Source: Methylomusa anaerophila (lineage in GTDB: Bacteria; Bacillota; Negativicutes; Sporomusales; Sporomusaceae). Taken from it: 64,000 nt of DNA. The stretch spans positions 3,241,501 through 3,305,500 of the forward strand of contig NZ_AP018449.1 of the NCBI RefSeq assembly GCF_003966895.1. The letters are read 5' to 3'. A program made the position numbers and the translations under genes. Below the pieces are notes generated by a model that worked only from the letters and a program-made list of their open reading frames with translations, searched no databases and had not been told where the DNA came from. Shown here piece after piece: positions 1 through 7,755 of this stretch; position 1 is the first letter of the stretch, and every line of letters starts with the position of its first letter.

Positions 1-2
1 AT

Positions 3-656
3 GCATGGAAGTCCATTATTGCTAATGACCGGGTTAACGTTAACCCCAAACATGAGCGGACATATAGCTATAAACCGTATGGTAAGCATATTTTGACGGT
101 GAATGAGCTGCCTAAAATTGCCGTGCAGAAATCAAGTGTACGGAGAATGCCAATTATCCGTACTTGTAAGTCGACGAGCGCAGAAGAAAGAAGTGTATTC
201 TTTAAGCGGGATTTTGAAAATAATAGGGATGCGCTTATTGCATTTATGTTACAAGGTTTATTTCTTTTAAAGGAAAACGGATTCAAAGAAATTGTCGGTG
301 ATATTGAAATGAAAAAGGAATTTATTTACGAGAATGAGTCAACAATAGGGGAGTTTATCAAAGATTGTCTGGATGTGACCGAGAAGCAGGAAGACTTTGA
401 AAGTGTTGATGAGCTGTTTACTGCATTTCGTTATTGGAGAGATGACCATGCTCAGGGTTCAAAAGGTATTACAAAGGTAACATTTAGTAAAAAACTTAAA
501 ACAGTGTTGTTGCTAGGTGACAAAAAAATAGAAGGTAGTGTAGTGAGAAAAATATGTGGTATAGCGACTAGAGGTTTTTCCGGGGTAGCAATAAATAAAA
601 AATGGAAGAAAAATCTGCAAGATATAAGAAAACATGGTGGTATAAAACTAATATAA
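3..656 (+). CDS. Phage/plasmid primase-helicase, D5/P4-like, C-terminal part (5' end outside window)
   Basis: The reading frame is open from base 3 and has no start in the window, so only the last ~217 residues are seen. The segment with 'HILTVNELPKI' followed by a run of basic residues and 'AFMLQGLFLL' is the pattern that follows the helicase core in D5/P4-type superfamily 3 primase-helicases of phages and plasmids. In the full family this protein primes and unwinds DNA at the element's own origin. The end of the protein is Lys/Arg-rich, as expected for a DNA-binding tail. It is followed by a hairpin terminator and a GTTAC repeat array. Family assignment is by pattern recognition only. Confidence 0.65.
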   Translation, partial: AWKSIIANDRVNVNPKHERTYSYKPYGKHILTVNELPKIAVQKSSVRRMPIIRTCKSTSAEERSVFFKRDFENNRDALIAFMLQGLFLLKENGFKEIVGDIEMKKEFIYENESTIGEFIKDCLDVTEKQEDFESVDELFTAFRYWRDDHAQGSKGITKVTFSKKLKTVLLLGDKKIEGSVVRKICGIATRGFSGVAINKKWKKNLQDIRKHGGIKLI

Positions 657-659
657 AGC

Positions 660-698
660 AAAAAGCGACTGTAAAGTGCCTTTATGGTCGCTTTTTGT
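660..698 (+). terminator. Rho-independent terminator after primase gene
   Basis: Arms AAAAAGCGAC and GTCGCTTTTT flank a 17-nt loop and end in a T-run, four bases after the stop codon. Confidence 0.75.
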
Positions 699-705
699 CA
701 ATGTT

Positions 706-997
706 GTTACAAGTTAGGAGGGAGATGTTACTTAGTGTTACTTTTATTTTCTAGTGTCAGTAATAAGGTTACAGAGTTACAGTAATATTTATAAAAAAAT
801 AGTAATAATAATATATTTTAATAAATAATTGTTGGATTGATTGTTTTTAGTGTAACTGTTGTATTGTTTCTTTGTGTAAGTAAAGAGTAAAGGTAACGGG
901 GGCATTGTAACTTGTTACAAGATATAGCGAATTCATAATAAGACAAGGACTGTAGCTACTGTCTGTTTGTGTAAGAAAGGATTTTGATGAAGGTTAC
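706..997. repeat. GTTAC/GTAAC repeat array, possible origin or protein-binding region
   Basis: The 490-bp gene-free stretch 657-1149 holds GTTAC at 706, 727, 737, 768, 776, 914 and 993 and GTAAC at 852, 893 and 907. That is ten copies in about 290 bp where fewer than one is expected. The flanks are A+T-rich. The same motif recurs as an inverted pair at 3377-3403 before the recombinase gene. The role is unknown; binding by an element-encoded protein is the likeliest reading. Confidence 0.55.
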
Positions 998-1149
998 GGC
1001 GACAATAGTATTTAATTGCAAAAGCAAAAATATTGAGCTAAAGGTTTAAATTGTATCGTTAAATGATTATTTTTTAATACGGATGCTGCTACGAACAAGA
1101 TTGAGAATTAGATGAACTGATATAAAAATGTAAAGGATGGGTCAATAGT

Positions 1150-1746
1150 ATGGCAAATATTGCAATAAGAGCGGAGTTATTTAAAAAGAGTATTAGAAAT
1201 GTGAAAATAACTACGGATGCATGGTTTTATCCTAAATTTTATAGATTTAAAGGGGAAAAACTGCTAAAACGTCTTAAGGAAGATATTGAAACATGTTCTC
1301 GGCAGAAAGCGGAAAAGGCAACATTAATACAGCAACAGCGGATAGAGCAAGAAAAAGCAGAGTATTTACGAGTGATAGAAATTTTATATCCGATTCTTCA
1401 GGCTGAAGAGATAGTAAAGGTTTTTAAGATGTGGCGAATGGTAGTTGCCAATATGGATGATTTTCAAACTCATTTATGCTGGGTATATGATAGCAAAAGA
1501 TGGTATCTAAAAAATTCATGTGACCCAGGTTATATTACGTGGATGAAGGAAGGGAAAAATGCGCCAATTTTACGGCGATGGTTTGATAGAGATTTTAAAT
1601 ATATGCTTAGAATAACTGCAACCGAGGAAGAGATTAAAGCCTTGTTAACTATTTGTAAAGAGTTTCATATTGGGCAAACCATGTCACAGGAGAAAATGGA
1701 TAGTATAATCGTTATGGATTTGTTAACGGAAAAGGTTTATCCGTGA
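1150..1746 (+). CDS. Hypothetical protein of the mobile element
   Basis: A 198-residue protein that I do not recognise. ATG at 1150 is preceded by AAAGGATG. Residues ~40-75 are charged and Gln/Glu/Lys-rich and could form a coiled coil. The middle is rich in Trp and aromatic residues, with motifs such as 'FKMWRM' and 'LCWVYD'. No signal peptide or membrane segment is visible. It lies between the GTTAC array and the iteron array, so a role in the element's replication or maintenance is possible but not shown. Confidence 0.6.
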   Translation: MANIAIRAELFKKSIRNVKITTDAWFYPKFYRFKGEKLLKRLKEDIETCSRQKAEKATLIQQQRIEQEKAEYLRVIEILYPILQAEEIVKVFKMWRMVVANMDDFQTHLCWVYDSKRWYLKNSCDPGYITWMKEGKNAPILRRWFDRDFKYMLRITATEEEIKALLTICKEFHIGQTMSQEKMDSIIVMDLLTEKVYP

Positions 1747-1954
1747 TAAACATTATCAGTGGGCGCCACTGATATGGGGGAGAGAACCTTCGCTGCGCTT
1801 CGGTTCTTGTGCAAGGGTTAACAGTCAGCTAGAAGCTTGCTTCTCACAAGAGAACAATGATCTGCAAGCTTGTCTTGCAGACTATTTGAGCGCAGCGAAA
1901 ATAGTATATATCTAGAAGAGTAGATATATAGAAAAAAGTATATATAGAAATGAG

Positions 1955-2071
1955 TGCACTCTCAGATTATCCCAAATGCACTACTGGATTATTGGGGATG
2001 CACTTTCAGATTATTATATAGAAATCGCAGGTGTTAATTTGGCAGTAGTCCCAAATGCACCTGCGAATTAT
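1955..2071 (+). repeat. Iteron-like array (candidate replication origin)
   Basis: Four copies of a 16-mer of the form TGCACYNNNNRATTAT start at 1955, 1977, 1999 and 2056. The first three are spaced exactly 22 bp apart, about two helical turns. CCCAAATGCAC also occurs twice (1971 and 2050). The array lies about 230 bp upstream of an initiator-like gene, the standard layout of iteron plasmid origins. The rest of the gene-free stretch 1747-2164 holds a small hairpin (1786-1806) and AT-rich DNA. Confidence 0.65.
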
Positions 2072-2164
2072 TATGATTAACTATTATAAAGGCTCTTGGT
2101 TGATGTATCTATATAACAAATGAAACAAATGTTTCGTTGTTAAACTGAAGTTGGAGGAATAGAT

Positions 2165-2323
2165 ATGTCGACAAAGTTAATTCATGTGAATCCTGAACTG
2201 TTGAAAAAATTAAGAATTGCAGCCGCTATTAAAAATATTGGCATGCAACAAGCGGCGAATGAAGCGTTAGAGCAATATATTCAGGCAAGTGGGGTGGAGC
2301 GCTATGAAACAACGACACCTTAG
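2165..2323 (+). CDS. Small ribbon-helix-helix-like DNA-binding protein
   Basis: A 52-residue protein starting at ATG 2165 behind a strong GGAGGAAT site. A basic N-terminal strand 'KLIHVNPELLKKLR' is followed by two short helices containing 'MQQAANEALEQYI', the CopG/Arc-type RHH pattern. It overlaps the next gene by 20 bp, so the two are probably translationally coupled. Together with the iterons just upstream, this resembles a plasmid copy-control or partition repressor next to its initiator. Function is inferred from fold pattern and position. Confidence 0.65.
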   Translation: MSTKLIHVNPELLKKLRIAAAIKNIGMQQAANEALEQYIQASGVERYETTTP

Positions 2324-2930
2324 AATGCCGTATACATTGCTGGAACTTGCCATAGCGAACCATGCCAAGTATGTCTACATGGCCCTATTGCATTTCCGTA
2401 GCAAGACCAGTAAAAAAATCAAAGTCTCATTGGCGAAAGTAGCCGAGGTAACTGAATTGAAAGGCCGTCAACTAACGAACCATATTAATACCTTGGTTCA
2501 ATACAACATTGTTGCAAAATGGCAAAATAAACATGATAGTGGAGAATATGGCTGTAATGTATATACCATTTCATGTGATGAAAGTTCTTTTGCTGAAATA
2601 CCTTGGGAAATTGCTTATGATGACAAATTATCAGTTAACGCTAAAATTGGGTATTGTATTATGAAGCGATATACGGATTTAGACAAGCAAGATTATGTTT
2701 GTTACCTAACGAAAAGGGAACTGGCGAAAAAAATTGGTTGCTCGCTCAATGAAGTCGATAAAGTTAAGCGGAATTTGAAAAATGCTGGGTTGATTGCATA
2801 TGAGCGCAATAGCAATAAAATTACGTTAGTCTATGAAAAATCGCTGGATGATAACAAAAATGAAATTAAGCAAATAGTGCGTAGAAAGAATAAAGTGAAC
2901 CACAATGAAAATGATTCGACTGCTTTTTAA
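2304..2930 (+). CDS. Winged-helix replication-initiator-like protein
   Basis: A 208-residue protein. ATG 2304 is preferred because GGTGGAG sits 5-8 bases upstream; an in-frame GTG lies at 2289. Two helix-turn-helix/winged-helix-like units can be seen: residues ~35-80 ('SLAKVAEVTELKGRQLTNHI') and ~145-190 ('TKRELAKKIGCSLNEVDKVK'). The C-terminus is basic. Two tandem winged helices encoded downstream of iterons is the architecture of iteron-plasmid Rep proteins and phage replisome organisers. I cannot assign a named family. A transcriptional regulator is the alternative. Confidence 0.6.
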   Translation: MKQRHLRMPYTLLELAIANHAKYVYMALLHFRSKTSKKIKVSLAKVAEVTELKGRQLTNHINTLVQYNIVAKWQNKHDSGEYGCNVYTISCDESSFAEIPWEIAYDDKLSVNAKIGYCIMKRYTDLDKQDYVCYLTKRELAKKIGCSLNEVDKVKRNLKNAGLIAYERNSNKITLVYEKSLDDNKNEIKQIVRRKNKVNHNENDSTAF

Positions 2931-3078
2931 AGACACAAAAAACATAGTAACAACATCTGTGGAGGAAATTGCCAATGAGTGCAAAAGTAATCCAAATGAA
3001 TTGGAAATAATGAGAGCACTTGAAGAAATGGCGCGGGATAATGAAATTACTATTGTGCCGAGTCGTAAGGATTTTTAG
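2905..3078 (+). CDS. Small hypothetical protein, 57 aa
   Basis: This ORF overlaps the 3' end of the initiator-like gene by 26 bp. It starts at ATG 2905 (or 2911) behind a weak AAAGTGA. The protein begins with a basic hydrophobic stretch, is Glu-rich in the middle, and ends 'IVPSRKDF'. The close overlap suggests an operon member. There is no recognisable domain. Confidence 0.4.
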   Translation: MKMIRLLFKDTKNIVTTSVEEIANECKSNPNELEIMRALEEMARDNEITIVPSRKDF

Positions 3079-3543
3079 TAGTCCATTTTACAGTAGAGAT
3101 ATTTGCCAGAAAAACTGGCGAAATCAGCAGTAACCTCAACAGGTGTCCCTTATATCACGAGCAAAATTTTAGGCTTTTTCCAGAACGAGTGGCATATAGT
3201 CAAAATAAATGTATGACTTATGACAGTGATTTGTCAGAGGTCTTTTTTACTATACAAAAATAGAATGAGTTTATCTGGATACATGTAAGAAATACCATAA
3301 ACTCATGAAATTACGATTTAATTGAAGCTGATTCGTAAAAAGAATATTATTTAATTGCTCTTAGGGAGAAGAGTGAAAGTAACAGAATATAGTTGTGTTA
3401 CTTGAGATAAATGCCCACGAATGTAGGCCGTATAAGGCTTTGTATAACATTGGATATGATAACCATACAGACCGTTTACGTTGAATGTATTACAATATAT
3501 AATACCAATATAAGGAAATACATTGAATATAGAGGTGCTGATA
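3079..3543. other. Gene-free stretch with GTTAC inverted repeat
   Basis: No convincing coding sequence here. Arms AAGTAACA (3377-3384) and TGTTACTT (3396-3403) form an inverted repeat that reuses the GTTAC motif of the 706-997 array. It could be a recombinase or regulator binding site for the gene that follows. Confidence 0.4.
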
Positions 3544-4092
3544 TTGGAAATAGTGGAACCCATTCGCAATAAAAAACAGATTGATGCTTTAAAAAAGTAT
3601 TTACGAGGTCAGAATATCCGGGATTACTTGCTGTTTGTACTTGGCATTAATTCCGGATTACGTATTTCCGATCTGCTAAAACTGACAGTAGCTGATGTAC
3701 AGAGACAAGACCGCATCAGTGTGAGAGAACAAAAGACCGGCAAAAGCAAAGATTTTCCTATATCGGAAACCTGTAAAAAAGCTATTCAAGAATATCTAAA
3801 AGCGACAGGATTCAAGGAAGGTTATTTATTCTCTGGAAGAAAAGGCAGTAATCCAATTACTCGTATTCAGGCATATCGCATACTGAATGAAGCGGCTCAT
3901 CACGTTGGCATCAAAGAGGCGGTAGGGACTCACACTTTACGGAAAACCTTTGGTTATCACGCCTATCAAAATGGGGTTGATATTACTCGTATCCAGAAAT
4001 TACTTAATCATTCCTCTCCAAGTGTGACATTAGCTTATATAGGAATTACCAAGGAAGAACTGGATAATGTCTATATCACTTTGAATTTGTAA
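3544..4092 (+). CDS. Short tyrosine recombinase (FimB/XerC-type catalytic domain)
   Basis: A 182-residue site-specific recombinase consisting almost only of the catalytic domain. The active-site set is visible: Arg in 'SGLRISDLL', Lys in 'KTGKSK', His-x-x-Arg in 'HTLRKTF', His in 'LLNHSS' and the nucleophile Tyr in 'LAYIG'. TTG 3544 is chosen because GAGGTG lies 6 bases upstream; an in-frame TTG exists at 3523. The N-terminal SAM-like core-binding domain of full-length integrases is missing, as in FimB/FimE-type invertases. It could resolve element multimers or invert or excise DNA. The main integrase of the element is probably the serine recombinase at 5984. Confidence 0.85.
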   Translation: MEIVEPIRNKKQIDALKKYLRGQNIRDYLLFVLGINSGLRISDLLKLTVADVQRQDRISVREQKTGKSKDFPISETCKKAIQEYLKATGFKEGYLFSGRKGSNPITRIQAYRILNEAAHHVGIKEAVGTHTLRKTFGYHAYQNGVDITRIQKLLNHSSPSVTLAYIGITKEELDNVYITLNL

Positions 4093-4251
4093 CATCCGAT
4101 AGTTTAAACCAGTAGCCAATCAATATTAGCAAGGGCCTTGGTAATTACTAATATGAACCTACGATAGAAATGTCTAGAGACCAATTAATATATAGTTGTG
4201 CCAAAGATTAATGCAGTAGCGATGCAGAGTGCCAAATTATAGGCAAAAAAA

Positions 4252-4306
4252 GTGTTAAAGGTGTAAAAAATTCACTAAAAGTGTTATTTAACACCTCGAA
4301 GTGTTA
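4252..4306. promoter_or_regulatory. GTGTTA operator cluster before the XRE regulator gene
   Basis: GTGTTA occurs at 4252, 4281 and 4301 and in inverted form (TAACAC) at 4289. The pair at 4281-4294 is a perfect palindrome with a 2-bp centre. It lies ~170-230 bp before the XRE gene and is a plausible operator for it. The rest of 4093-4478 is AT-rich with an ATATTAG/CTAATAT inverted pair at 4123-4154. Confidence 0.45.
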
Positions 4307-4478
4307 AATAGTAAACCATTAACCTATCCATAAAAAGTGACTGTGGTGACACTGGGTGAATGACAATTGGTCAGCAATTATAGCTGGCTATTTTTATTCA
4401 CTTTTGATGTTCGCTAATATAGAAACCATTTATAATTATAAAAACAAACGGATGTTTGTAAGTGCGAGGGGAGATACT

Positions 4479-4772
4479 ATGCAGAACAACTACGAAACGA
4501 GATATATTGAACTGGGAAAGAGAATTGCCTTTTATCGCGAAAAACGAGGATTGTCGCAAGCTGAATTGGCACAAAGGGTAAAGTGCAGTCCAATTTACAT
4601 ACGCAAAGTGGAAGGGGAAACTGTAGCGGTTCAAACAAGCATTAGCGGCATCTGGGAAGTGAAGAAGCTAGATTTCCTGTTTTCTATTGCTGATGCATTG
4701 CAAATGGATATATTAGCTTTTTTTAAACCCATGACAGAGGAAAACTTCCTTAAATATCGGAGGGACCATTAA
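4479..4772 (+). CDS. XRE-family helix-turn-helix regulator
   Basis: A 97-residue Cro/CI-type repressor. The HTH spans residues ~12-45 and includes 'REKRGLSQAELAQRVKCS'. ATG 4479 follows GAGGGGAG and starts the domain at the usual point; an in-frame GTG at 4356 would add 41 residues with no ribosome site. An insert before 'KKLDFLFSIADALQMD' is typical of the family. It overlaps the next gene (stop and start share an A) and likely controls element genes through the GTGTTA sites upstream. Confidence 0.8.
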   Translation: MQNNYETRYIELGKRIAFYREKRGLSQAELAQRVKCSPIYIRKVEGETVAVQTSISGIWEVKKLDFLFSIADALQMDILAFFKPMTEENFLKYRRDH

Positions 4773-5080
4773 TGTTCACTTCCAAATGGTATGCAACGAG
4801 GGGAATTGCTACAGAAGTTGGTTTGGATATACAGCTAACATTGTGGTCAATGATTGATAAACGAAAAAAGATCGGTATTGAAGTTGACTATCTGCAAGTG
4901 TTTGAGTTATCAATTAATAGCAAAGATGGAATATCAGTTCAAAAAGTGATTCATAGACAAGAATGTCCGCCAGCTATTGCTACGTATTTCTTACCCATAA
5001 TTGAAACGCCAATAGAAATGACAATATGGGCTATGGATAGCGAAGAGTACTGCATGATGCTGCTTCCAGAAGAATATTAA
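4772..5080 (+). CDS. DUF960 family protein
   Basis: A 102-residue protein matching the DUF960 pattern seen in Firmicutes and their mobile elements: 'TRGIATEVGLDIQLTLW' near the N-terminus, then 'GIEVDYLQVFEL' and 'VIHRQECPP'. The function of the family is unknown. ATG 4772 overlaps the stop of the XRE gene (TAATG), which indicates an operon. A hairpin with a T-run follows at 5088-5127. Confidence 0.75.
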   Translation: MFTSKWYATRGIATEVGLDIQLTLWSMIDKRKKIGIEVDYLQVFELSINSKDGISVQKVIHRQECPPAIATYFLPIIETPIEMTIWAMDSEEYCMMLLPEEY

Positions 5081-5087
5081 GAATGAA

Positions 5088-5127
5088 GTAACCTTAGTCA
5101 ACTGTATTGACAGAGGTTATTTTTTTG
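5088..5127 (+). terminator. Terminator after DUF960 gene
   Basis: TAACCT pairs with AGGTTA across a 19-nt loop and is followed by seven T residues. Confidence 0.6.
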
Positions 5128-5214
5128 TATGAATATGCAACTCAGCCGTTTACGCAGTGTGAGCAAGAGGATACGATATAATAGATAAGTTTACATAATA
5201 ATGAAGGTGAGGAA

Positions 5215-5760
5215 ATGAAAAAGAATGTAGCACCCATCACTCCCCGCTGCGGGATATGTAAAAAACTCTATTCGCCTCGTGATGAAGATGGTTCTGGCTT
5301 ATGTCCAAAATGCAGGCCAACCAATAGTCAACCTATTTTAGCCGTTAAGCGTCAGTTCAAACAAACAATTTTTATGGAGGTTGGTAAAAAGATGATGGAT
5401 GATTTCGAGCAAGAGGATTTGCAGGAGCAAGAAGCAGCTAACACAACTATTGAGGAAGAAAAAGCAGAGCAGGATAATCCCGAATCCCAGGAACCGAGTG
5501 AGAATACGGTTTCTGATGATACTACAGAAGCTCCTGTCATGGCTGAAAACAACGGTGAACTTAAAATCGAAGATATTATTGAACCAGGTCGGTACGGAGT
5601 TAGCAATAGCCAAATGATTCCTGCTTTAAAGAAGGCTATTACTGAGCAATCAATAGAGAAATTGGCGTTGCTAAAGAAAACTTATTTTTACACATTTGAC
5701 AAATCCATTCGCTATTTGAAGAAAGCAGAGCGTGAATTCATCGAGAAGAACAGCATTTAA
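5215..5760 (+). CDS. Zinc-ribbon protein with acidic linker, unknown function
   Basis: A 181-residue protein. An N-terminal CxxC...CxxC zinc ribbon ('CGICKKLY', 'GLCPKCRP', residues ~12-33) is followed by a basic patch. Residues ~60-112 form a very acidic, low-complexity linker. The C-terminal helical part (~115-181) contains 'EDIIEPGRYGVS'. It has its own GAAGGTGAGG ribosome site. The layout suggests a nucleic-acid-binding adaptor with a flexible linker. I do not recognise a family. Confidence 0.6.
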   Translation: MKKNVAPITPRCGICKKLYSPRDEDGSGLCPKCRPTNSQPILAVKRQFKQTIFMEVGKKMMDDFEQEDLQEQEAANTTIEEEKAEQDNPESQEPSENTVSDDTTEAPVMAENNGELKIEDIIEPGRYGVSNSQMIPALKKAITEQSIEKLALLKKTYFYTFDKSIRYLKKAEREFIEKNSI

Positions 5761-5799
5761 GTTATTTGTGCCATTTGAAAAATAAAAGTTAAAAAAATG

Positions 5800-5838
5800 A
5801 ACCCCTTTCAGTTAGATACCCCAAAACTGAAAGGGGTT
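5800..5838 (+). promoter_or_regulatory. Perfect 14-bp hairpin covering a ribosome-binding site
   Basis: Arms AACCCCTTTCAGTT (5800-5813) and AACTGAAAGGGGTT (5825-5838) pair perfectly around an 11-nt loop. The right arm contains the GAAAGGGG ribosome site for the small ORF at 5847. On the opposite strand the hairpin is followed by a T-run and would act as a terminator. On the plus strand it could block translation of the small ORF and, through coupling, of the serine recombinase. Confidence 0.55.
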
Positions 5839-5846
5839 ATATATTT

Positions 5847-5987
5847 ATGCAACAACAAATTATCATCACAGAGGTTAACAAGCCATCCATTACCGCACTC
5901 AAGGCATTTAATCAATATGTTTTTAATGCGATTCAAAACCACTATAACAGCCACGCACAAGAAAAAGTTGAGGTGAAAAGTTCGTGA
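5847..5987 (+). CDS. Small ORF coupled to the serine recombinase, 46 aa
   Basis: ATG 5847 lies 10 bases after GAAAGGGG. The 46-residue product begins 'MQQQIIITEVNKPSI' and has no recognised domain. Its TGA overlaps the GTG start of the recombinase (GTGA), the classic sign of translational coupling. It may be a short accessory protein or a leader ORF that sets recombinase expression. Confidence 0.5.
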   Translation: MQQQIIITEVNKPSITALKAFNQYVFNAIQNHYNSHAQEKVEVKSS

Positions 5988-7486
5988 ATAAAGAGGATAA
6001 CATTAAACATGTGGCAATCTATTTACGGAAGTCACGAGATGAAGGGGAAAATGCCGATGTTTTATCAAAACATCGTGACACATTAGTTTCCTATGCGAAA
6101 TCGCATAGCTGGACATATAATCTCTATGAAGAAATTGGCTCTGGTGAGAGCATAGCTAAAAGGAAAAAAGTAAAACAATTACTATCCCACGTAGAAGATG
6201 GCCTTTATGACGGTGTATTAGTTATGGACATTGACCGTTTGGGGAGAGGTAATCATGACGATTGGGCTGAAATATGTAAGGCATTTTTCTATACAGAAAC
6301 TTTTATCATTACGCCACAAAAAATATATGATCTATCCAAAGAACAGGATGAAATGCTTTTTGACTTTCAAACTATTCTTGCAAGAATGGAATATAAAATA
6401 ATTAAAAAGCGACTGCGAGAAGGTAAAGCAGCCGGCGCAAAAAAAGGCATGTGGACAAATGGTAGTCCACCATATCCCTATGTATATAATCAGGCAACCA
6501 GAATGATAGAGGTTGATCCCGATAAACTCAAAATATATCGAATGATTATAGATAAATATCTCTTGGGTATGAGTACCTTGCAAATTGCCATCTGGCTGAA
6601 CCAGAGAAAGATTGCACCACCTTATAGTGGAAAGCGTAATAAATGTGGTTGGTCACATGTTTCCATTCATCGACTGTTAATCAGTGAAATTCATTTGGGT
6701 TATGTGATATATGGAAAGTCAAGGAGCCACAGGGGAACGGCGCAGTTGGTTAATAAAGAGGATTGGATAAAGGTTAAAGGTGAGCATCAACCCGTAAAAA
6801 CGGAAGAAGAGCATGCCCAGATTATGGCTAGGATTGAGCAAAACAAAATTATTCCCCGGAAATGCCGAGCAGGGATGTTGCCGTTATCAGGACTATTATA
6901 TTGTTCGAAGTGCGGTAGACGAATGCAATTTAAGCGGAGTCAGACAAAAAGCGGAAATTACTGGACTGCATTATGTACCTATACATATCCTGATGGTAGA
7001 AAGTGTGATCAAGTAGGTAGAAAGCTGGATGATGATTTTTATAAGGCATTGTACCAGCATATTATTAAAATTGACGAGCAGACGCTGGAACTGGTTGATG
7101 AAACCAGTGCACAACATAGGGAACTTAATGCATTGATTGAGATGAAACAAAAAGAATTGGAGCAGACGGAGCAGGCAATAGAAAAGCTGTTTGAAATTTT
7201 TGAGGATGGTGCAATTACTAAACAGCGTTTGGCTGACCGGATTGCTGGCCATGAAAAGACTAGGGTCGAGTTGGAAGCGGAGATAGAAAAATGTAAAACA
7301 GCGTTGGTAGCTCAGGTTAATATGGTGACAGTGGAGATGGTTCAGAAACGAATTGATGAGTTTAAGGCATTGTGGACTAATGCTATTAATCCTAATGAAC
7401 AGAATCGAGCATTTAAGCTGTTGGTTGATCGGATTGTATATGATAGGGAAGATAATGGTATGAGGCTGGATATTTTGTATAAATAA
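5984..7486 (+). CDS. Large serine recombinase (site-specific integrase)
   Basis: A 500-residue large serine recombinase that would integrate and excise the element. The resolvase domain (~8-150) has the 'AIYLRKSRD' motif with nucleophile Ser17 and 'DIDRLGRG'. The Recombinase domain follows at ~165-275. A zinc ribbon ('LYCSKCGRRM' ... 'CTYTYPDGRKC') lies at ~305-341, and a long coiled coil at ~375-450 is the region that controls integration versus excision. GTG 5984 overlaps the upstream small ORF. As the last gene of the element, its attachment site is expected nearby; I did not identify it. Confidence 0.93.
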   Translation: MNKEDNIKHVAIYLRKSRDEGENADVLSKHRDTLVSYAKSHSWTYNLYEEIGSGESIAKRKKVKQLLSHVEDGLYDGVLVMDIDRLGRGNHDDWAEICKAFFYTETFIITPQKIYDLSKEQDEMLFDFQTILARMEYKIIKKRLREGKAAGAKKGMWTNGSPPYPYVYNQATRMIEVDPDKLKIYRMIIDKYLLGMSTLQIAIWLNQRKIAPPYSGKRNKCGWSHVSIHRLLISEIHLGYVIYGKSRSHRGTAQLVNKEDWIKVKGEHQPVKTEEEHAQIMARIEQNKIIPRKCRAGMLPLSGLLYCSKCGRRMQFKRSQTKSGNYWTALCTYTYPDGRKCDQVGRKLDDDFYKALYQHIIKIDEQTLELVDETSAQHRELNALIEMKQKELEQTEQAIEKLFEIFEDGAITKQRLADRIAGHEKTRVELEAEIEKCKTALVAQVNMVTVEMVQKRIDEFKALWTNAINPNEQNRAFKLLVDRIVYDREDNGMRLDILYK

Positions 7487-7518
7487 ATTTAGTAAATTAA
7501 GTAAATGTGGTGATAACA

Positions 7519-7560
7519 AAAGTCCTGTCAAATTCTTGGATGAATTTGGCAGGATTTTTG
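7519..7560 (+). terminator. Terminator after serine recombinase
   Basis: AGTCCTGTCAAATTC pairs with GAATTTGGCAGGATTTTT, with one internal wobble, and ends in a T-run. The rest of 7487-7755 shows no gene. Confidence 0.8.
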
Positions 7561-7755
7561 TTATATTGTGTGAATATTGCAAGTAGGGAATAGCTAGAAC
7601 CATATTTATTTGATTTTACTGAACTGGTCAAAGCGAGAATTATAATTGGACATAAGCATTGGATAAAATTTGTATTGCTTTTTGAATTAGTCGCAAAAAA
7701 CTTATGGTAGAATCTTTTTTTAAAATCCCTCATTCAAAGATAGGTGAGGATTAAA

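Larger units (their letters stand above)
1..7600. mobile_element. Integrated plasmid/phage-like element (right part only)
   Basis: The AT-rich first 7.6 kb differs sharply from the housekeeping DNA after 11.8 kb. It carries a primase-helicase fragment, repeat arrays typical of replication origins, an initiator-like gene, a short tyrosine recombinase, an XRE regulator and a large serine recombinase as the last gene. That content fits an integrative plasmid, IME or phage-plasmid. The left end is outside the window and I could not define att sites, so the right border near 7.5-7.75 kb is a guess. The defence operon at 7756-11470 may be part of the same island. Confidence 0.6.

Noticed and set aside
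1955..2071. CRISPR array
   Set aside because: The repeats are short, only four in number and without uniform unique spacers; no cas genes are present. The iteron reading fits better.
4123..4154. ATATTAG/CTAATAT inverted pair after the tyrosine recombinase as an attachment site
   Set aside because: Only 7-bp arms in AT-rich DNA; no second copy found to support an att site.
6971..7603. 210-codon minus-strand frame opposite the serine recombinase gene
   Set aside because: It is antisense to a well-supported gene, low in complexity and without a ribosome site.
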